This document shows positions 29,912-41,200 of a stretch of 64,000 bases of DNA, one piece after another. Source of the stretch: Pseudomonas siliginis. Lineage in GTDB: Bacteria; Pseudomonadota; Gammaproteobacteria; Pseudomonadales; Pseudomonadaceae. Below the pieces are notes generated by a model. The model saw only the letters and a list, made by a program, of their open reading frames with translations. It was not told the DNA's origin and ran no database searches. The DNA lies in assembly GCF_019145195.1 (NCBI RefSeq), contig NZ_JAHSTW010000001.1, forward strand, positions 496,001 through 560,000, in the 5' to 3' direction. Position numbers and translations under genes: made by a program. How positions within the stretch are numbered: position 1 is the first letter of the stretch; each line of letters begins with the position of its first letter.

Positions 29912-30705
29912 CCCTACGCCTCACCCAGGGCAGCCTGCGCCATGCCAATGGCGTCGATGCCCTTCGCAACATCGACGTGCAGATTGGTGCCGGCGAACAG
30001 GTCGCAATCATCGGCCCGTCCGGCGCGGGCAAGTCGAGCCTGCTCAATCTGCTGGCCACCGCGCTCAAGCCCAGCAGTGGCGACATCGAAGTGCTCGGTG
30101 AACGCGCCTGGCACTTATCGGCGCGCCAGCGGCAGCGGCTGCGCGCGCGCATCGGCCTGGTGCATCAAGCGCCGCCGATTCCACCGCGTCAGCGGGTGAT
30201 TACGGCGGTGCTGGCCGGCAAACTTGGCCAGTGGAGTCTGGGTAAAAGTCTGTTGAATCTGCTGCATCCGCTGGATGTGGCTGGCGCCCGCGCGGCGTTG
30301 GCGCGGCTGGACTTGGGCGACAAACTGTTCGCCCATTGCCAGCAATTGTCCGGCGGGCAATTGCAGCGCGTCGGCATTGCGCGAGTGCTGTATCAGGCGC
30401 CGGAAATATTGCTTGCCGACGAACCTGTCTCGGCCATGGACCCGGTGCTTGCCGGCCATACGCTGTCGATCCTTTCGCGCCATGCTCGCGAGCACAACGT
30501 CACGCTGGTGGCGAGCCTGCACGCGGTGGATCTGGCGCTGGCGCACTTTCCACGGATCATTGGCTTGCGCGACGGGCAGATTCTTTTCGATTGCCCATCC
30601 GATCAAGTCAGCCGCGACAAGCTCGATGCGCTGTACGCCAATGAACAACTGCAATCGCCTGCACCAGCGGTCGCGCCTTTGATTGTGCAGATTCCGCGAT
30701 GCTGA
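29908..30705 (+). CDS. PhnC-type ABC transporter ATPase
   Basis: 265 residues with Walker A GPSGAGKSS, signature QLSGGQLQRVGIARVLY, Walker B ILLADEPVSAMDP and the switch region VASLHAVDLA. It energises uptake through the two following permeases. The start overlaps the binding-protein stop (ATGA), so translation is coupled. Confidence 0.92.
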   Translation: MTLRLTQGSLRHANGVDALRNIDVQIGAGEQVAIIGPSGAGKSSLLNLLATALKPSSGDIEVLGERAWHLSARQRQRLRARIGLVHQAPPIPPRQRVITAVLAGKLGQWSLGKSLLNLLHPLDVAGARAALARLDLGDKLFAHCQQLSGGQLQRVGIARVLYQAPEILLADEPVSAMDPVLAGHTLSILSRHAREHNVTLVASLHAVDLALAHFPRIIGLRDGQILFDCPSDQVSRDKLDALYANEQLQSPAPAVAPLIVQIPRC

Positions 30706-31526
30706 AAGCCGATTCACGGGACCCGGCGGCGTGGCCGCGATTGTTGCTGACGCTGCTGGCGCTGGCCCTGCTGTGGCCGGGCATTCAGCTCAGCGAGCTG
30801 GACTTGGGCGTGCTGTTTCAGGCCGATAGCCAGAACGAAATGGGCCGTTTCGTTTCGGCATTCTGGCCACCCGCGCATGATCAAGCGTTCCTGCAACTGC
30901 TGCTCAAAGCCACCCTGCAAACCCTGGCGATTGCCACGGCGGGCATGGCCTTGGCGTTGCTGCTGGCGGTGCCGGCAAGTCTGATCGCCAGCCGCGCGTT
31001 GTCGCTCTCGGCGGCGTCACGGGGCGGCGTGCCGAGCCTGCCCGGGCGCTTGCTGCGCTGGCCGGTACGCGGATTGCTGATCTTTTTGCGCAGCGTGCCG
31101 GAGATCGTCTGGGCGCTGTTGTTCGTGCGCGCGGTCGGCCTCGGGCCGGCGGCGGGCGTGCTGGCCATCGCCATCACCTACAGCGGCATGCTCGGCAAGG
31201 TCTACGCAGAAATTTTCGAATCCACCGACCAACGCCCGGCGCATGCGTTGTTGCAGGCCGGCAGCGGTCGACTGGCGGCGTTTGCCTACGGCACGTTGCC
31301 GAATGTCGCCGCCGAATTGCTCTCCTACACCGTCTACCGCTGGGAGTGCGCGATCCGTGCCTCGGTGGTGATGGGCTTTGTCGGAGCCGGTGGGCTGGGG
31401 CAACAGATCGACCTGTCGATCCGCATGTTTGCCGGCGGTGAAGTCGCCAGCATGTTGCTGACGTTCCTGCTGCTGGTGCTGTGCGCCGATCAACTCAGCC
31501 GCTTGCTGCGCTGGAGGCTGACATGA
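30699..31526 (+). CDS. PhnE-type permease 1
   Basis: 275 residues with several membrane spans and an ABC inner-membrane domain (LRSVPEIVWALLFVRAVGLGPAAGVLAIAITYSGMLGKVYAEIFESTDQRPAHALLQAGSG). The start at 30699 lies seven bases inside the ATPase gene. Together with the next gene it should make a heterodimeric channel. Confidence 0.92.
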   Translation: MLKADSRDPAAWPRLLLTLLALALLWPGIQLSELDLGVLFQADSQNEMGRFVSAFWPPAHDQAFLQLLLKATLQTLAIATAGMALALLLAVPASLIASRALSLSAASRGGVPSLPGRLLRWPVRGLLIFLRSVPEIVWALLFVRAVGLGPAAGVLAIAITYSGMLGKVYAEIFESTDQRPAHALLQAGSGRLAAFAYGTLPNVAAELLSYTVYRWECAIRASVVMGFVGAGGLGQQIDLSIRMFAGGEVASMLLTFLLLVLCADQLSRLLRWRLT

Positions 31527-32290
31527 GGCGCCTGATCAACCTGCTGCTGCTCGCCGCCATTGCGGTCGCGGTGGCCGCTTCTTTTGCCTATCTGGAACTG
31601 GATCTTGCCGAACTCGGCAGCGCCAACAGCCTCAAGCAGATGGGCAGTTATGTGCAGCGTTTCCTCAGTCCCGACTTGAGCGCCGGCTACCTGAAAGCCA
31701 TCGCCCACGGTTCGCTGGAAACTCTCGCTATGTCAGCCCTCGGCACCCTGCTTGCGGCGCTGTTCGGCATCGTCCTCGCGCTGCCCGCTGCCGGGCGTTT
31801 CGGCTGGCCGCTGCAAAGCGCGGCGCGTCTGCTGCTCAACGGCTTGCGGGCGATTCCGGAGCTGGTCTGGGCGGCGCTGATGGTGCTCGCCGCCGGTCTC
31901 GGGCCAAACGCCGGCACCCTCGCCCTCGCTCTGCACACCACCGGCGTACTCGGTCGGCTGTTCGCCGAAGCGCTGGAAAACACCCCGCCGCAACCCGCCG
32001 AGGCGATTCGCTTGCAGGGCGGCAATCCGCTTCTCGCGTTCTGCTACGGCACCCTGCCGAACCTCGCCCCGCAACTGCTCGCCTACTGCCTGTATCGCTG
32101 GGAAAACAACATCCGCATGGCCAGCGTGCTCGGTTTCGTCGGCGCCGGCGGCCTGGGCCAGATGCTGTATGTCAGCCTCAGCCTGTTCCAGGAAGCCCAG
32201 GCCAGTACGGTGATTCTGGCGATGCTGTTGCTGGTGTTTCTGGTCGATTGGTTGAGCGCCTGGAGCCGGCAGCGTTGGGTCAAAGCGTAG
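31523..32290 (+). CDS. PhnE-type permease 2
   Basis: 255 residues, homologous to the preceding permease (same LRAIPELVWAALMVLAAGLGPNAGTLALALHTTGVLGRLFAEALENTPPQPAEAIRLQG loop), evidently an old duplication. The ATG at 31523 overlaps the previous stop by four bases. It ends the operon. About 180 bases without a gene separate it from the MFS gene. Confidence 0.92.
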   Translation: MRRLINLLLLAAIAVAVAASFAYLELDLAELGSANSLKQMGSYVQRFLSPDLSAGYLKAIAHGSLETLAMSALGTLLAALFGIVLALPAAGRFGWPLQSAARLLLNGLRAIPELVWAALMVLAAGLGPNAGTLALALHTTGVLGRLFAEALENTPPQPAEAIRLQGGNPLLAFCYGTLPNLAPQLLAYCLYRWENNIRMASVLGFVGAGGLGQMLYVSLSLFQEAQASTVILAMLLLVFLVDWLSAWSRQRWVKA

Positions 32291-32468
32291 GCCGAGTGGA
32301 TATCTGGCAAAAGCTGATTATGCTTCAGGAAACCTTGCAGCCCTGCGAGGCGGTCAGACTGTGCAAGCTTCACGCTAGAGCAACGGCGGCAGATGCCAAC
32401 GGGCCAGAGTGCGACAGGCAGTAACGGGGGACTCCGGCCTACAACAATAAGCACGACGGAGAACACCC

Positions 32469-34148
32469 ATGGCCACAATCGACACAGCATCCACCGGCAC
32501 GCCACCGCGCAGCGGCGGCATCACCAAGGAGGAGCGCAAGGTCATCTTCGCCTCCTCGCTGGGCACGGTTTTCGAGTGGTACGACTTTTACCTCTACGGC
32601 TCACTGGCGGCGATCATCGCCAAACACTTCTTCGCCGGCGTCAACGAAACCACCGCGTTCATCTTTGCCCTGCTGGCCTTCGCCGCCGGGTTTGCGGTGC
32701 GGCCGTTCGGCGCCATCGTCTTCGGGCGCCTGGGTGACATGATCGGGCGCAAACACACGTTTCTGATCACCATTGTGATCATGGGCGTGTCCACAGCAAT
32801 CGTCGGTCTCCTGCCCGGCTACGCCACCATCGGCGTCGCCGCCCCGGTGATTCTGATCACCCTGCGTCTGCTGCAAGGCCTGGCACTGGGCGGCGAATAC
32901 GGCGGCGCGGCGACCTACGTGGCCGAGCACGCGCCACGCAACCGCCGTGGCTTTTTCACTTCGTGGATTCAAACCACCGCCACCCTCGGTCTGTTCATGT
33001 CCTTGCTGGTGATTCTCGCCTGTCGCACCGCGCTGGGTAACGAGGCGTTCGAGGATTGGGGCTGGCGGATTCCGTTTCTGCTGTCGATCATTCTGCTGGC
33101 CGTGTCGGTGTACATCCGCCTGCAACTGAGCGAGTCGCCGGTATTCCAGAAAATGAAGGACGAAGGCAAGGCCTCGAAAGCGCCGCTGACCGAATCCTTT
33201 GCACGCTGGGACAACCTCAAAGTGGTGATCATGTCGCTGCTCGGAGGCACGGCCGGGCAAGCAGTGGTCTGGTACACCGGGCAGTTCTATGCGCTGTTCT
33301 TCCTGCTGCAAACATTGAAGATCGACGCGCAGACCGCCAACCTGCTGATCGCCGGATCGCTACTGATCGGCACACCGTTCTTCGTGATTTTCGGCAGCCT
33401 GTCTGATCGCATCGGGCGCAAGCCGATCATTATGGCCGGCTGCATCCTGGCGGCGCTGACCTACTTCCCGATCTTTACTGCGCTGACCCAGTACGGCAAT
33501 CCGGACGTGTTCGTCGCTCAGGAGAAAAACCCGGTCAAGGTCATCGCCAGTCCCGAGCAGTGCTCGTTCCAGTTCGATCCGGTGGGCAAGGCCAGATTCA
33601 CCAGCTCCTGTGACCTGGCGAAAACCTTGCTGGCGAAACGCGCGATTCCGTACGAGAACGTCGCCGCCGAACCGAACACGGTGGCGCAGGTGCGCATCGG
33701 TGATCGCGTCATCGAGAGTTTCGAAGGCAGCGCCCTCGCAGCCGCCGACTTCAAGGCCCGCAACGACGCCTTCACCGCCAACCTCGGCGCAGCGTTGAAA
33801 GAGGCCGGTTACCCGGAAAAAGCCGATCCGGCAAAAATCAATTACCCAATGATGCTGCTTCTGCTGACCGTGCTGGTGATCTACGTGACCATGGTCTACG
33901 GCCCGATCGCCGCGTGGCTGGTCGAACTGTTCCCGACGCGCATCCGCTACACCTCGATGTCGCTGCCCTACCACATCGGTAACGGTTGGTTCGGCGGCTT
34001 CCTGCCGACCGTGGCCTTCGCCATGGTCGCCGCCACCGGCGATATCTACTACGGGCTGTGGTACCCGATCGTGATTGCAGTGGCGACGGCAATACTCGGC
34101 ACCTTCTTCCTCCCGGAAACCAAGGATCGCGACATTCTCAAGGACTGA
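32469..34148 (+). CDS. MHS-type MFS symporter with large inserted loop
   Basis: 559 residues, against about 430 for typical metabolite:H+ symporters (ProP/ShiA type). The MHS signatures RLGDMIGRKH, LQGLALGGEYGGAATYVAEHAP and RGFFTSWIQTTATLG are intact. Between predicted spans 9 and 10 there is an added ~119-residue hydrophilic segment (about 341-459), predicted to face the periplasm, with C365 and C381 that could form a disulfide. The substrate is unknown; dicarboxylates, osmolytes and aromatic acids occur in the family. GGAGAACACCC precedes the ATG at 32469. Confidence 0.85.
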   Translation: MATIDTASTGTPPRSGGITKEERKVIFASSLGTVFEWYDFYLYGSLAAIIAKHFFAGVNETTAFIFALLAFAAGFAVRPFGAIVFGRLGDMIGRKHTFLITIVIMGVSTAIVGLLPGYATIGVAAPVILITLRLLQGLALGGEYGGAATYVAEHAPRNRRGFFTSWIQTTATLGLFMSLLVILACRTALGNEAFEDWGWRIPFLLSIILLAVSVYIRLQLSESPVFQKMKDEGKASKAPLTESFARWDNLKVVIMSLLGGTAGQAVVWYTGQFYALFFLLQTLKIDAQTANLLIAGSLLIGTPFFVIFGSLSDRIGRKPIIMAGCILAALTYFPIFTALTQYGNPDVFVAQEKNPVKVIASPEQCSFQFDPVGKARFTSSCDLAKTLLAKRAIPYENVAAEPNTVAQVRIGDRVIESFEGSALAAADFKARNDAFTANLGAALKEAGYPEKADPAKINYPMMLLLLTVLVIYVTMVYGPIAAWLVELFPTRIRYTSMSLPYHIGNGWFGGFLPTVAFAMVAATGDIYYGLWYPIVIAVATAILGTFFLPETKDRDILKD

Positions 34149-34162
34149 AAAAAGCCGCAGCG

Positions 34163-34184
34163 CCCTCTCCTGCGGGAGAGGGCA
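34163..34184 (+). terminator. GC-rich hairpin behind the MFS gene
   Basis: GCCCTCTCC pairs with GGAGAGGGC around a four-base loop, 15 bases past the stop. There is no T-run, so it may be a processing or weak termination hairpin. Confidence 0.5.
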
Positions 34185-34256
34185 CTGGCGCTGAAAAATT
34201 TCGAACGTCTGCCGCCGCGCTGTCTCCAATATGTACACCCACAGGAGGCCAGCGCC

Positions 34257-34475
34257 ATGAACCCCAACGACGACAAAACTCCCAACGCCCCACCCACCGA
34301 TGCCAGCGGCAAACCGGTGAATGTGGTCGAGCGCGATCTGCAGGACCGCGACGGCAAAACCGAAGGCGTGGACAAAATCATCACGCCGTCTTCCACTCGA
34401 GTTAAAGAGCAGGAAGCTGAAGAGCTGCAGCGCAAAGTCGATGAGATCGAGCGTAAAGTTGCAGACGGTAACTGA
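34257..34475 (+). CDS. Small hydrophilic hypothetical protein (72 aa)
   Basis: MNPNDDKTPNAPPTDASGKPVNVVERDLQDRDGKTEG... is disordered at the N-terminus with a short C-terminal coiled coil (RVKEQEAEELQRKVDEIERKVA). CAGGAGGCCAGC precedes the ATG. About 230 bases without a gene follow. No family is recognised. Confidence 0.6.
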   Translation: MNPNDDKTPNAPPTDASGKPVNVVERDLQDRDGKTEGVDKIITPSSTRVKEQEAEELQRKVDEIERKVADGN

Positions 34476-34705
34476 GTGCAGCGTGGCTGTGGCCGCGGCT
34501 TTGAGCGGCGGCTGTCAGCCCGATGACCAAAAGCTGATTTCCTACAGAATTGAACTACACAGCTGATCGACTTCACGTGCATCACAAGCGAAGCGTCTGA
34601 CAGATTTGCATAGTCTGTTTGCGGATGATGTCTCCCTCGTCCCGCCAGTGACGACAACGAGCCCACATCCCCTTAGACTGCTTCACATTGATCATGGAGG
34701 TCATG

Positions 34706-34900
34706 ATGAGCGCTGAACTTTCACTTATCGTTTCAGACTTCGAAACCGAAGAAGAGGCTGCGGATTACGATCTTTGGTATCGCGCCAAGGTACAAGCCGC
34801 ACTTGATGATCCACGTCCGCCTATCCCCCACGATGAGGCAATGGTGCTGCTAGGTCAGATGCTGGAAGAGAGACGCAAGAATCGACGCGCTGCCGGTTAG
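34706..34900 (+). CDS. Antitoxin of a ParE-type TA pair (64 aa)
   Basis: MSAELSLIVSDFETEEEAADYDLWYRAKVQAALDDPRPPIPHDEAMVLLGQMLEERRKNRRAAG has the form of stability-determinant antitoxins that accompany RelE/ParE toxins: an N-terminal strand, the YDxWYRAKVQxALDDPRPPIPHDE core and a basic tail. I chose the ATG at 34706 because GGAGG lies 5 bases upstream. It overlaps the toxin frame at its 3' end. Confidence 0.75.
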   Translation: MSAELSLIVSDFETEEEAADYDLWYRAKVQAALDDPRPPIPHDEAMVLLGQMLEERRKNRRAAG

Positions 34901-35159
34901 CTGGAGTAAACCGGCTCTTGGAGACCTGGCTGACATCATCGAATACGTAGAACAACGCAACACTGTCGCTTCAGTTGCACTGCACCAAAGGCTCAGCGCC
35001 GCAGCGCGAAGGCTTTCCTGGATACCGCATGGTTTCCGCTCCGGCCGAATACCGGGCACTCGCGAAATGGTCATCAACTCGAATTATTTACTGGTCTATC
35101 AGGTGACAGACCACATCAAAATTCTGACCGTGTTGCACGCCCGTAAAAAATATCCATAA
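34881..35159 (+). CDS. RelE/ParE-family toxin frame without a normal start codon
   Basis: A continuous frame reads ...LPVSWSKPALGDLADIIEYVEQRN, LHQRLSAAARRLSWIPHGFRSGRIPGTREMVINSNYLLVYQVTDHIKILTVLHARKKYP and then TAA, a complete ParE-type domain (about 90 residues). It has no ATG, GTG or TTG between the upstream in-frame stop at 34851 and the middle of the domain. The only starts near the N-terminus are ATC (34881) or CTG (34890). It overlaps the antitoxin by up to 20 bases. It is either initiated at a rare codon or has lost its start and is silent. Confidence 0.6.
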   Translation: MDALPVSWSKPALGDLADIIEYVEQRNTVASVALHQRLSAAARRLSWIPHGFRSGRIPGTREMVINSNYLLVYQVTDHIKILTVLHARKKYP

Positions 35160-35167
35160 CCATTCAT

Positions 35168-35192
35168 AAAAAAAGGCGGCCAACCGGCCGCC
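35168..35192 (-). terminator. Terminator of the giant exoprotein gene
   Basis: GGCGGCC pairs with GGCCGCC around AACC, followed on the minus strand by seven T residues, about 25 bases past the stop. It may also stop the convergent TA transcript. Confidence 0.85.
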
Positions 35193-35215
35193 CAAACGTA
35201 CTGCACGAGAGTCAT

Positions 35216-38200
35216 TTACAACGTCAGCTGCCCACGCTCTTCTTCGGTCAGCTGCTGCTTAGCCTGTTCATCCAATGCCCCGGCACCGAGCACCTGCACC
35301 GGGCTGTCCGGGTTGTAACCGGTCGCCGGCGTGCGACTGGCGCCATCGCGCGACGGTGCCAGTTGCTCGTTGCCGAAGCTGAGTACCTGCACGTTGAACA
35401 CCGAGGCCTGGTTCTGCCGCGCCGCTGCCTGTTGCTGCCGGGCGACGTCTTCCGCCGCTTGGGTGGCGGAGGATGCTGCCGAACTGGCCGAGGTAATTGC
35501 GCCGGTGTTCACCGCCGACACCACCGGCACGCCGGTCGCTTTGCCCTGCACCGAAATGTTCGCGGCGTTGACCACCGTCAGCGCGGCGATGTTGACGTTG
35601 CCCGACACGCGAATCCCCGCCTCGCCGGCATCGATGGTGCCCAGTGGCGCAATGAGGTCAATGTTGCCCGGCGCCACTTCGGCGATCGGGTTGAGCGTGG
35701 CGATACCGGCACCGGTACTCGGCACCGACGGCGACAGCGTGACGTTGCCCCAGGTGTCGTAGACACGTTTTGGCGGGGTGTAGACCACGGTGGTTTTCGA
35801 GCCGCGACCGGCGTTGATATCGCCCTCGGCGGACCAGCCGAGAATCGAGCCGCCGAACGTAGTCATGATCCGGCTCTGGCCGAGCAGAATGCTGCCTTGC
35901 GAGTACAACTGTATATCGCCCGAACCCTGGGTGATGATCCCCGCCGTCGACGGCGGCGCCGCGCCTTCGATGCCGAACACCTGACCACCGCCCGGTGTGA
36001 GCATCTGGATATCGCCGCCAAACAGCGTCTTGACCCCGGCGCCGCCGTACATCGTGATATCGCCGTCGTAACGGATCGGATTGCCGGCGACATCAGTGGT
36101 CGGGAACAGCGCCGCAATGGCGTTGCGACCGCGCAAGTAACTGCCGGTGCGCGGGCCACTGGCATCGGTGTATTCCAGGCCGCCGGCACGCAATTCGGCG
36201 AAGTACACCTGCCGGGCGAAGATCGCCTGCTCGGTACTCGGCAGTGCGGCGAAGAACGCTTGCGCCTGTTCGTCGCCACCCTTGAAGCCATAACCCAGGC
36301 TCAGCCAGCTCTGCAGTTCTTCGACGTAGGTCTTGACCACTTTGCCCGGTTGCGCGCTCAGGGCCACCGCTGAATCCGCTACGTTTTGCGGGTTCAGATA
36401 ACGCGCAATGAAGCGTGAGTAATCCGGCCCCTGCGCGCCCGCACCCGCTTGCATCACAATGCTCGCACCGGGGCGCTGATCGCCTGCCACGACAGGACCG
36501 AGGCTGGTGATGCTGGCGCGATCTTCCATCAGGATATTGCGCCCGGCATTGACGTCCAGAACACCCGGACCGGCAATGTCGAAGCTGCTGTAGAGAATGT
36601 CTCGCCCGGCCGAAACCCGCGAAATGTCGCGCGCATCGTTATGCACGAACAGATTGCCGGTAGACGCGATCTGTTCGTTATTTCGACTCATGCCCCCAAC
36701 GGGCGCAAACGTGGGTTGCCCCAAATTGGTACCGGACGCCACGATGTCACGCCCCGCCACCATCCACACCGGGCCTGCCGATTCATACCAGGTGCGCTTC
36801 GTGGTCGCGAACGCCAGCGTTTCGCCCGTGCGAATTCCTACCAGGTCACCGGTCAGTGCATAGAAGCGCGCCGGCCCCTGAACACTGCTCAACCCCGAGT
36901 AGCTATCGGGACCAAAGGCAAACAGTGGATAGCGCGAATTGGTTTGCGCCAGCACACCATCGCTGCCGGCGTTGGTCGTGATCGGCCGAGCGGACTGGTT
37001 GTTGCCGTAGCCATTGAACGCGGGTGCAAACGGTGTGGCGAGCGCCGCCGGGCTGGCCCCTGACTGGTTGATGGCGTAGCCGCCGGCATAGATCGAATCC
37101 CCAGCGATCAGTTCAAGCTGCCCCGCGCTGGAAGGTGCCAACAGCAATGACCAGGCCAGAGCCGGCGCCGGGTTGCCTATGCCGTAGGCCGCTGATGGTC
37201 CCGCATAAATCGAGCCCTGGCCGGCCACGGCACGCAATATCGAAGGAAAGACGAAGCGGTCATCGGTCGGTGACCCGTTAAGCCCGGCGACGGGGTCCTG
37301 CCCGGTGGTTTCCATCAACTGGGTGCTGGGCGTCAGGTTGCCGCCGGCCGAGAACAAATCGATGGCCGTGTGATCGGTCCACAGCGAGAAACCACTCAAA
37401 CCGCCACCGGCATGGTAAATGCCATCCGCCGTGGTAAACGGTGTGGAGTTCTGCAACCTCACGCGGCCCGGATCGGCGGCGCCACCCAACACCAGATCGC
37501 CGCGGGTGTTGAGGCGCATGCCGGAGTCACCGGGAATCAGCACCAGCCCACCACTGGCATTACTGGCCGTCGAGTTGAACGGGTCGAAGGCGCGCGTTTC
37601 CCGTGGGTCATGAAACAGCGCCGAGGCGCCGTACTGCAGATTGATGCCGCCCAGCGCGGCGCCCGTCAGTTGCGCCGCACCGCGCAGGTTGATGAGCGCG
37701 CCCTGCAAGTCGTGCGTCGGCGTGCCGGTACCCGCCAGGCCGGCACGTGCCTGCAGAGACGGATTAAGGACACCGCCCAGACGAATATCCAGGTCTCCGC
37801 CACCGGTCAGTTGCAAGTTCCCGTCACTGTCCACGCGGCCCGTGCTGCCGACAGCCACGATCAACCCCTGACTGCGAGGGTACGACGCATACCTGTCGTC
37901 GCCCATGGCCTTGAGCATGCCAGCATCCCCGCCGGCGCTCAGACTGATGTTGCCGCCGCCCAGCGTACCGAACCCGGTAAAGCCCACCAGATAAGGTCTG
38001 GTTTCCTCGCCCAGCGCTGGCAATGGCTGCGCAGCGTAGCTGCCGAAATTGATCCACCAGGCAGTCGGTACATCGTTGTTGCCGGTGCCCTGGCGCCAGA
38101 GCCAATTGCCCACCGCCACACTCGGCACCTGCTCCCGCGTACCGTCGCCCGTGGCGACCGAGCGACGGCCAAGCACGTCACCCGACACAGACCCGCCGGC

Positions 38201-41200
38201 ATTGATCGTCAGGTTACCGCCCATCTGCGGATACCAGGCCTGATAGAGGTTGGCACTGCCGCCATCGACCCATTTTTCGTAATCGCTGCCAGCGCTGCCC
38301 AATACCGAGCCATCAGCCGACAGCCTTCCGCGGGGCTGGTTATAACGCGCGTCGACGTCTGCCGATTGGGTGCCGGCGGTGTAGACGCCGAAAGGTGAGG
38401 CCATGCTCAGGTTACCGGCCGCCATCAAGTCCAGGTCGCCGGTGCCAGTACGCAAAACGCTGAACATCTGCGTGTGGGCCTGGGCGCTCTTGCTCGGATT
38501 GTTTTCAATGCACAGTGCCGGGTCGATGGAGCACCAGAACAATTCGTCATCGTTCATCGGTGTGTAATCCGGCATGCCCATCCAGTTGCCAGGCGCCCAC
38601 ACACTGCGCGCCATGGGCGCGCAAGAACCGGGAGCGATATCACAGAGCACAAGGTATTCCTCGGGAACCGGTTCGTACGGTGTAAAGCCATACTCGTTAT
38701 CCACCGCCCAGACCAGTTTGCCGGCCACCTCGATCATGCTCACACCATAGTGAGTGTCGGCCATCTGCAAGTTGCCAACGCTGGCCTGAGGTTTCACGCT
38801 ACGGCTGTCGGCCGCGGTCAGATCGGCCCCTGCCACCATGCGCATCGACCACGACGCACTGCCCGCCGGCAGCATGCTGGCGATCGCCCAGTTTCGACCT
38901 TGCTGGTTTCCATTGGCAGGACGCAGGTCGAGGAATACCGTGCCATCGGCGAGCTTCACGTTGGTCATGGAGGGGATCAGCGAACCCCGCAACAGCGCCA
39001 ACGTTCCGTTCAACACAACACCCACCGTTTTATTGTCGGCATCAACCGCACCCGGCAGCGGCACGCCTTTGGGCCAGAGCAGGGCCTGCAGTGCGGTGGC
39101 GTTGTTCAAGCGGATACCTGCACCCAAACGACTGCCGGTCGGCAGGGTCACAGCATTGTCGAGCAACGTACCGGCGGCATACATCAGGTTACCCGCCGCG
39201 TCATGCACATCGCCGGCCAGCACCGTTCCACCCTGTAACACGTAAGGTGCGGCCAAAGTGCTCTGAACCGGCAACACCGTGCCCGCGGCCAGTGTGGCGG
39301 CTTGAATCGGCAGGTCGTAATTCAAGGTGGCACCAACCGGAAAGAGCGTCCCTTCGGCAAGGCTGACACCACTGCCCGGTACGATCAGGTCACCGCCGAA
39401 AGGCTGTATCCCCGGCAACAGTTTCCAGCCGGCGTCGTCCACGGTTTCCGGCGGCGGTGCGAAACCGTCGTTGATGCTGCCGTAGATATCGAGGTTGCCA
39501 CCGGCACGGATCAACAGGCTGCCCGCTTCCCCGCTGCCATACACCGAGGTCCGGCGAGTGTGCGGGTTGAGGCTGGCGTAACGGTAGCCGGACAAGTCGA
39601 GATCGCCCTGCACCACCAGATCGCCGTCAGCGGTTTTGCTGACGATTTCCACCCCCGGGCGCAGATGAAACGCATCGGCATAGGTCGAATTGTTGAGGCC
39701 GGCCAGTTTGCGTTGTAGCAGATCACTGTTACCCAGCGCCGCATCGATAAAGCCGCTGCTGTCTGAGTGAATGCGATCCAGGTAGGCTTGATCGATCACT
39801 TGATACGGGCGACCGCTGGCCGCCGGATCGGTGCCATCGGCAGCATCACTGTAACTTCGCACGGCATTCAGCCCGATGGAGCGGGCACCTTGAATACTCA
39901 ACGTACCGCTGGCATCCACCGCAATGTCACCGCCGCCCAGGCGCGGTGCATTCAGCTCCAGCGTCCCACGCAACACGTCATCGCGTTGTCCCGCCTGGTT
40001 TCCAGGCACTGCATCGGTGCCGTGACGCAGATCAATCCGTGCACCAGCGGCCAGCGTCAGCACGCCGTCACCTGAATTGAGTTCAACCATGGCGCGGTTC
40101 GGTGCATCGATGATTTTGCCGTAGCTGTCGACGCGCAGTACGCGGCCATGGGCATCGAGCAGCGCGTTGCCCGTCAGGTTCAAACCGTTTTTGCCGGCAA
40201 GGCGAATGCTGCCGACCCGTTCACCACTGGCATCGATCACCCCGTCCACGGTCAGGTTGCCGTTGTCCACCGAGACATTGACTTGGCCCGCTTTGAGTTC
40301 GTTACCGATACGCAGATTGCCCTGCTTGAACTGGAAGCTTCGACTGCCCACTACCCCGCCGGCATTCAAGCGCAGGTTAAGGCTGGCAAAGGCCTGGCTC
40401 AAATCACCCGCCAGGCGCTGGGCGCGAATGTCCACGCCACCGGCCTTGTACGGCACCCACGTACCGCCCGCGTCGTAATAGCCACTGCTGCTGCCGACAA
40501 TCTGCCCTTGCAGATCAACCTGTCCAGCGTCAGTGGCCAGGGCCACAACGTTCAATTGCCCGGCCTGATTGTTGACGGCGGACAGATCGATTCGCGAGCC
40601 CGCCAACTGACGAATATTGCCGTTATTGCTCTGCAACGACACGTCGCCGCCCCAGCTGTATTTCTGCACATCATTGAACGGCAGAACCCGGCCCGCCATG
40701 TCCACCTGCGCGCCGCTGCCAAGCAGCAGATCATCCTCGGCATTGACCAGCAGCTTGCCGCTGGCGAGGACGATGCGACTGTCGAGCACAACACTGCGTG
40801 CCGTCAGGCTCAGTTGCGCACCGAGGGCATCCGCGGCAGCCGTTGTGGCGCTACCACTCAGCGTCAGGTTGTTGCCCGCCTTGAGTTCACTGACCGAGGC
40901 GGCCTCGCCGGTCAGCAATGGCGTGCGCAGATTGAGATTGCCGCCGCTGTAGCTGAACCCCTTGACCGCGTCATAAGCTCCTTGGGATTCGTACACCGCC
41001 AGACTGCCCTTGTGGTTGGCGGTGATGCGCTCGCTGGCGTTGAAGTTGACGTTGGCAAATCCCAGGGCCAGTCGGTTATTGCGATCCAGGCCATTGGGCT
41101 GCGGGTTCGGGCCATAACCCAATTCGATCCGCTGCGCCTGAATATCCAGCGTGCCGTGCCCGTTGCCGGCGCCGTCGTTGACCACCGTACCCGGGGCCTG

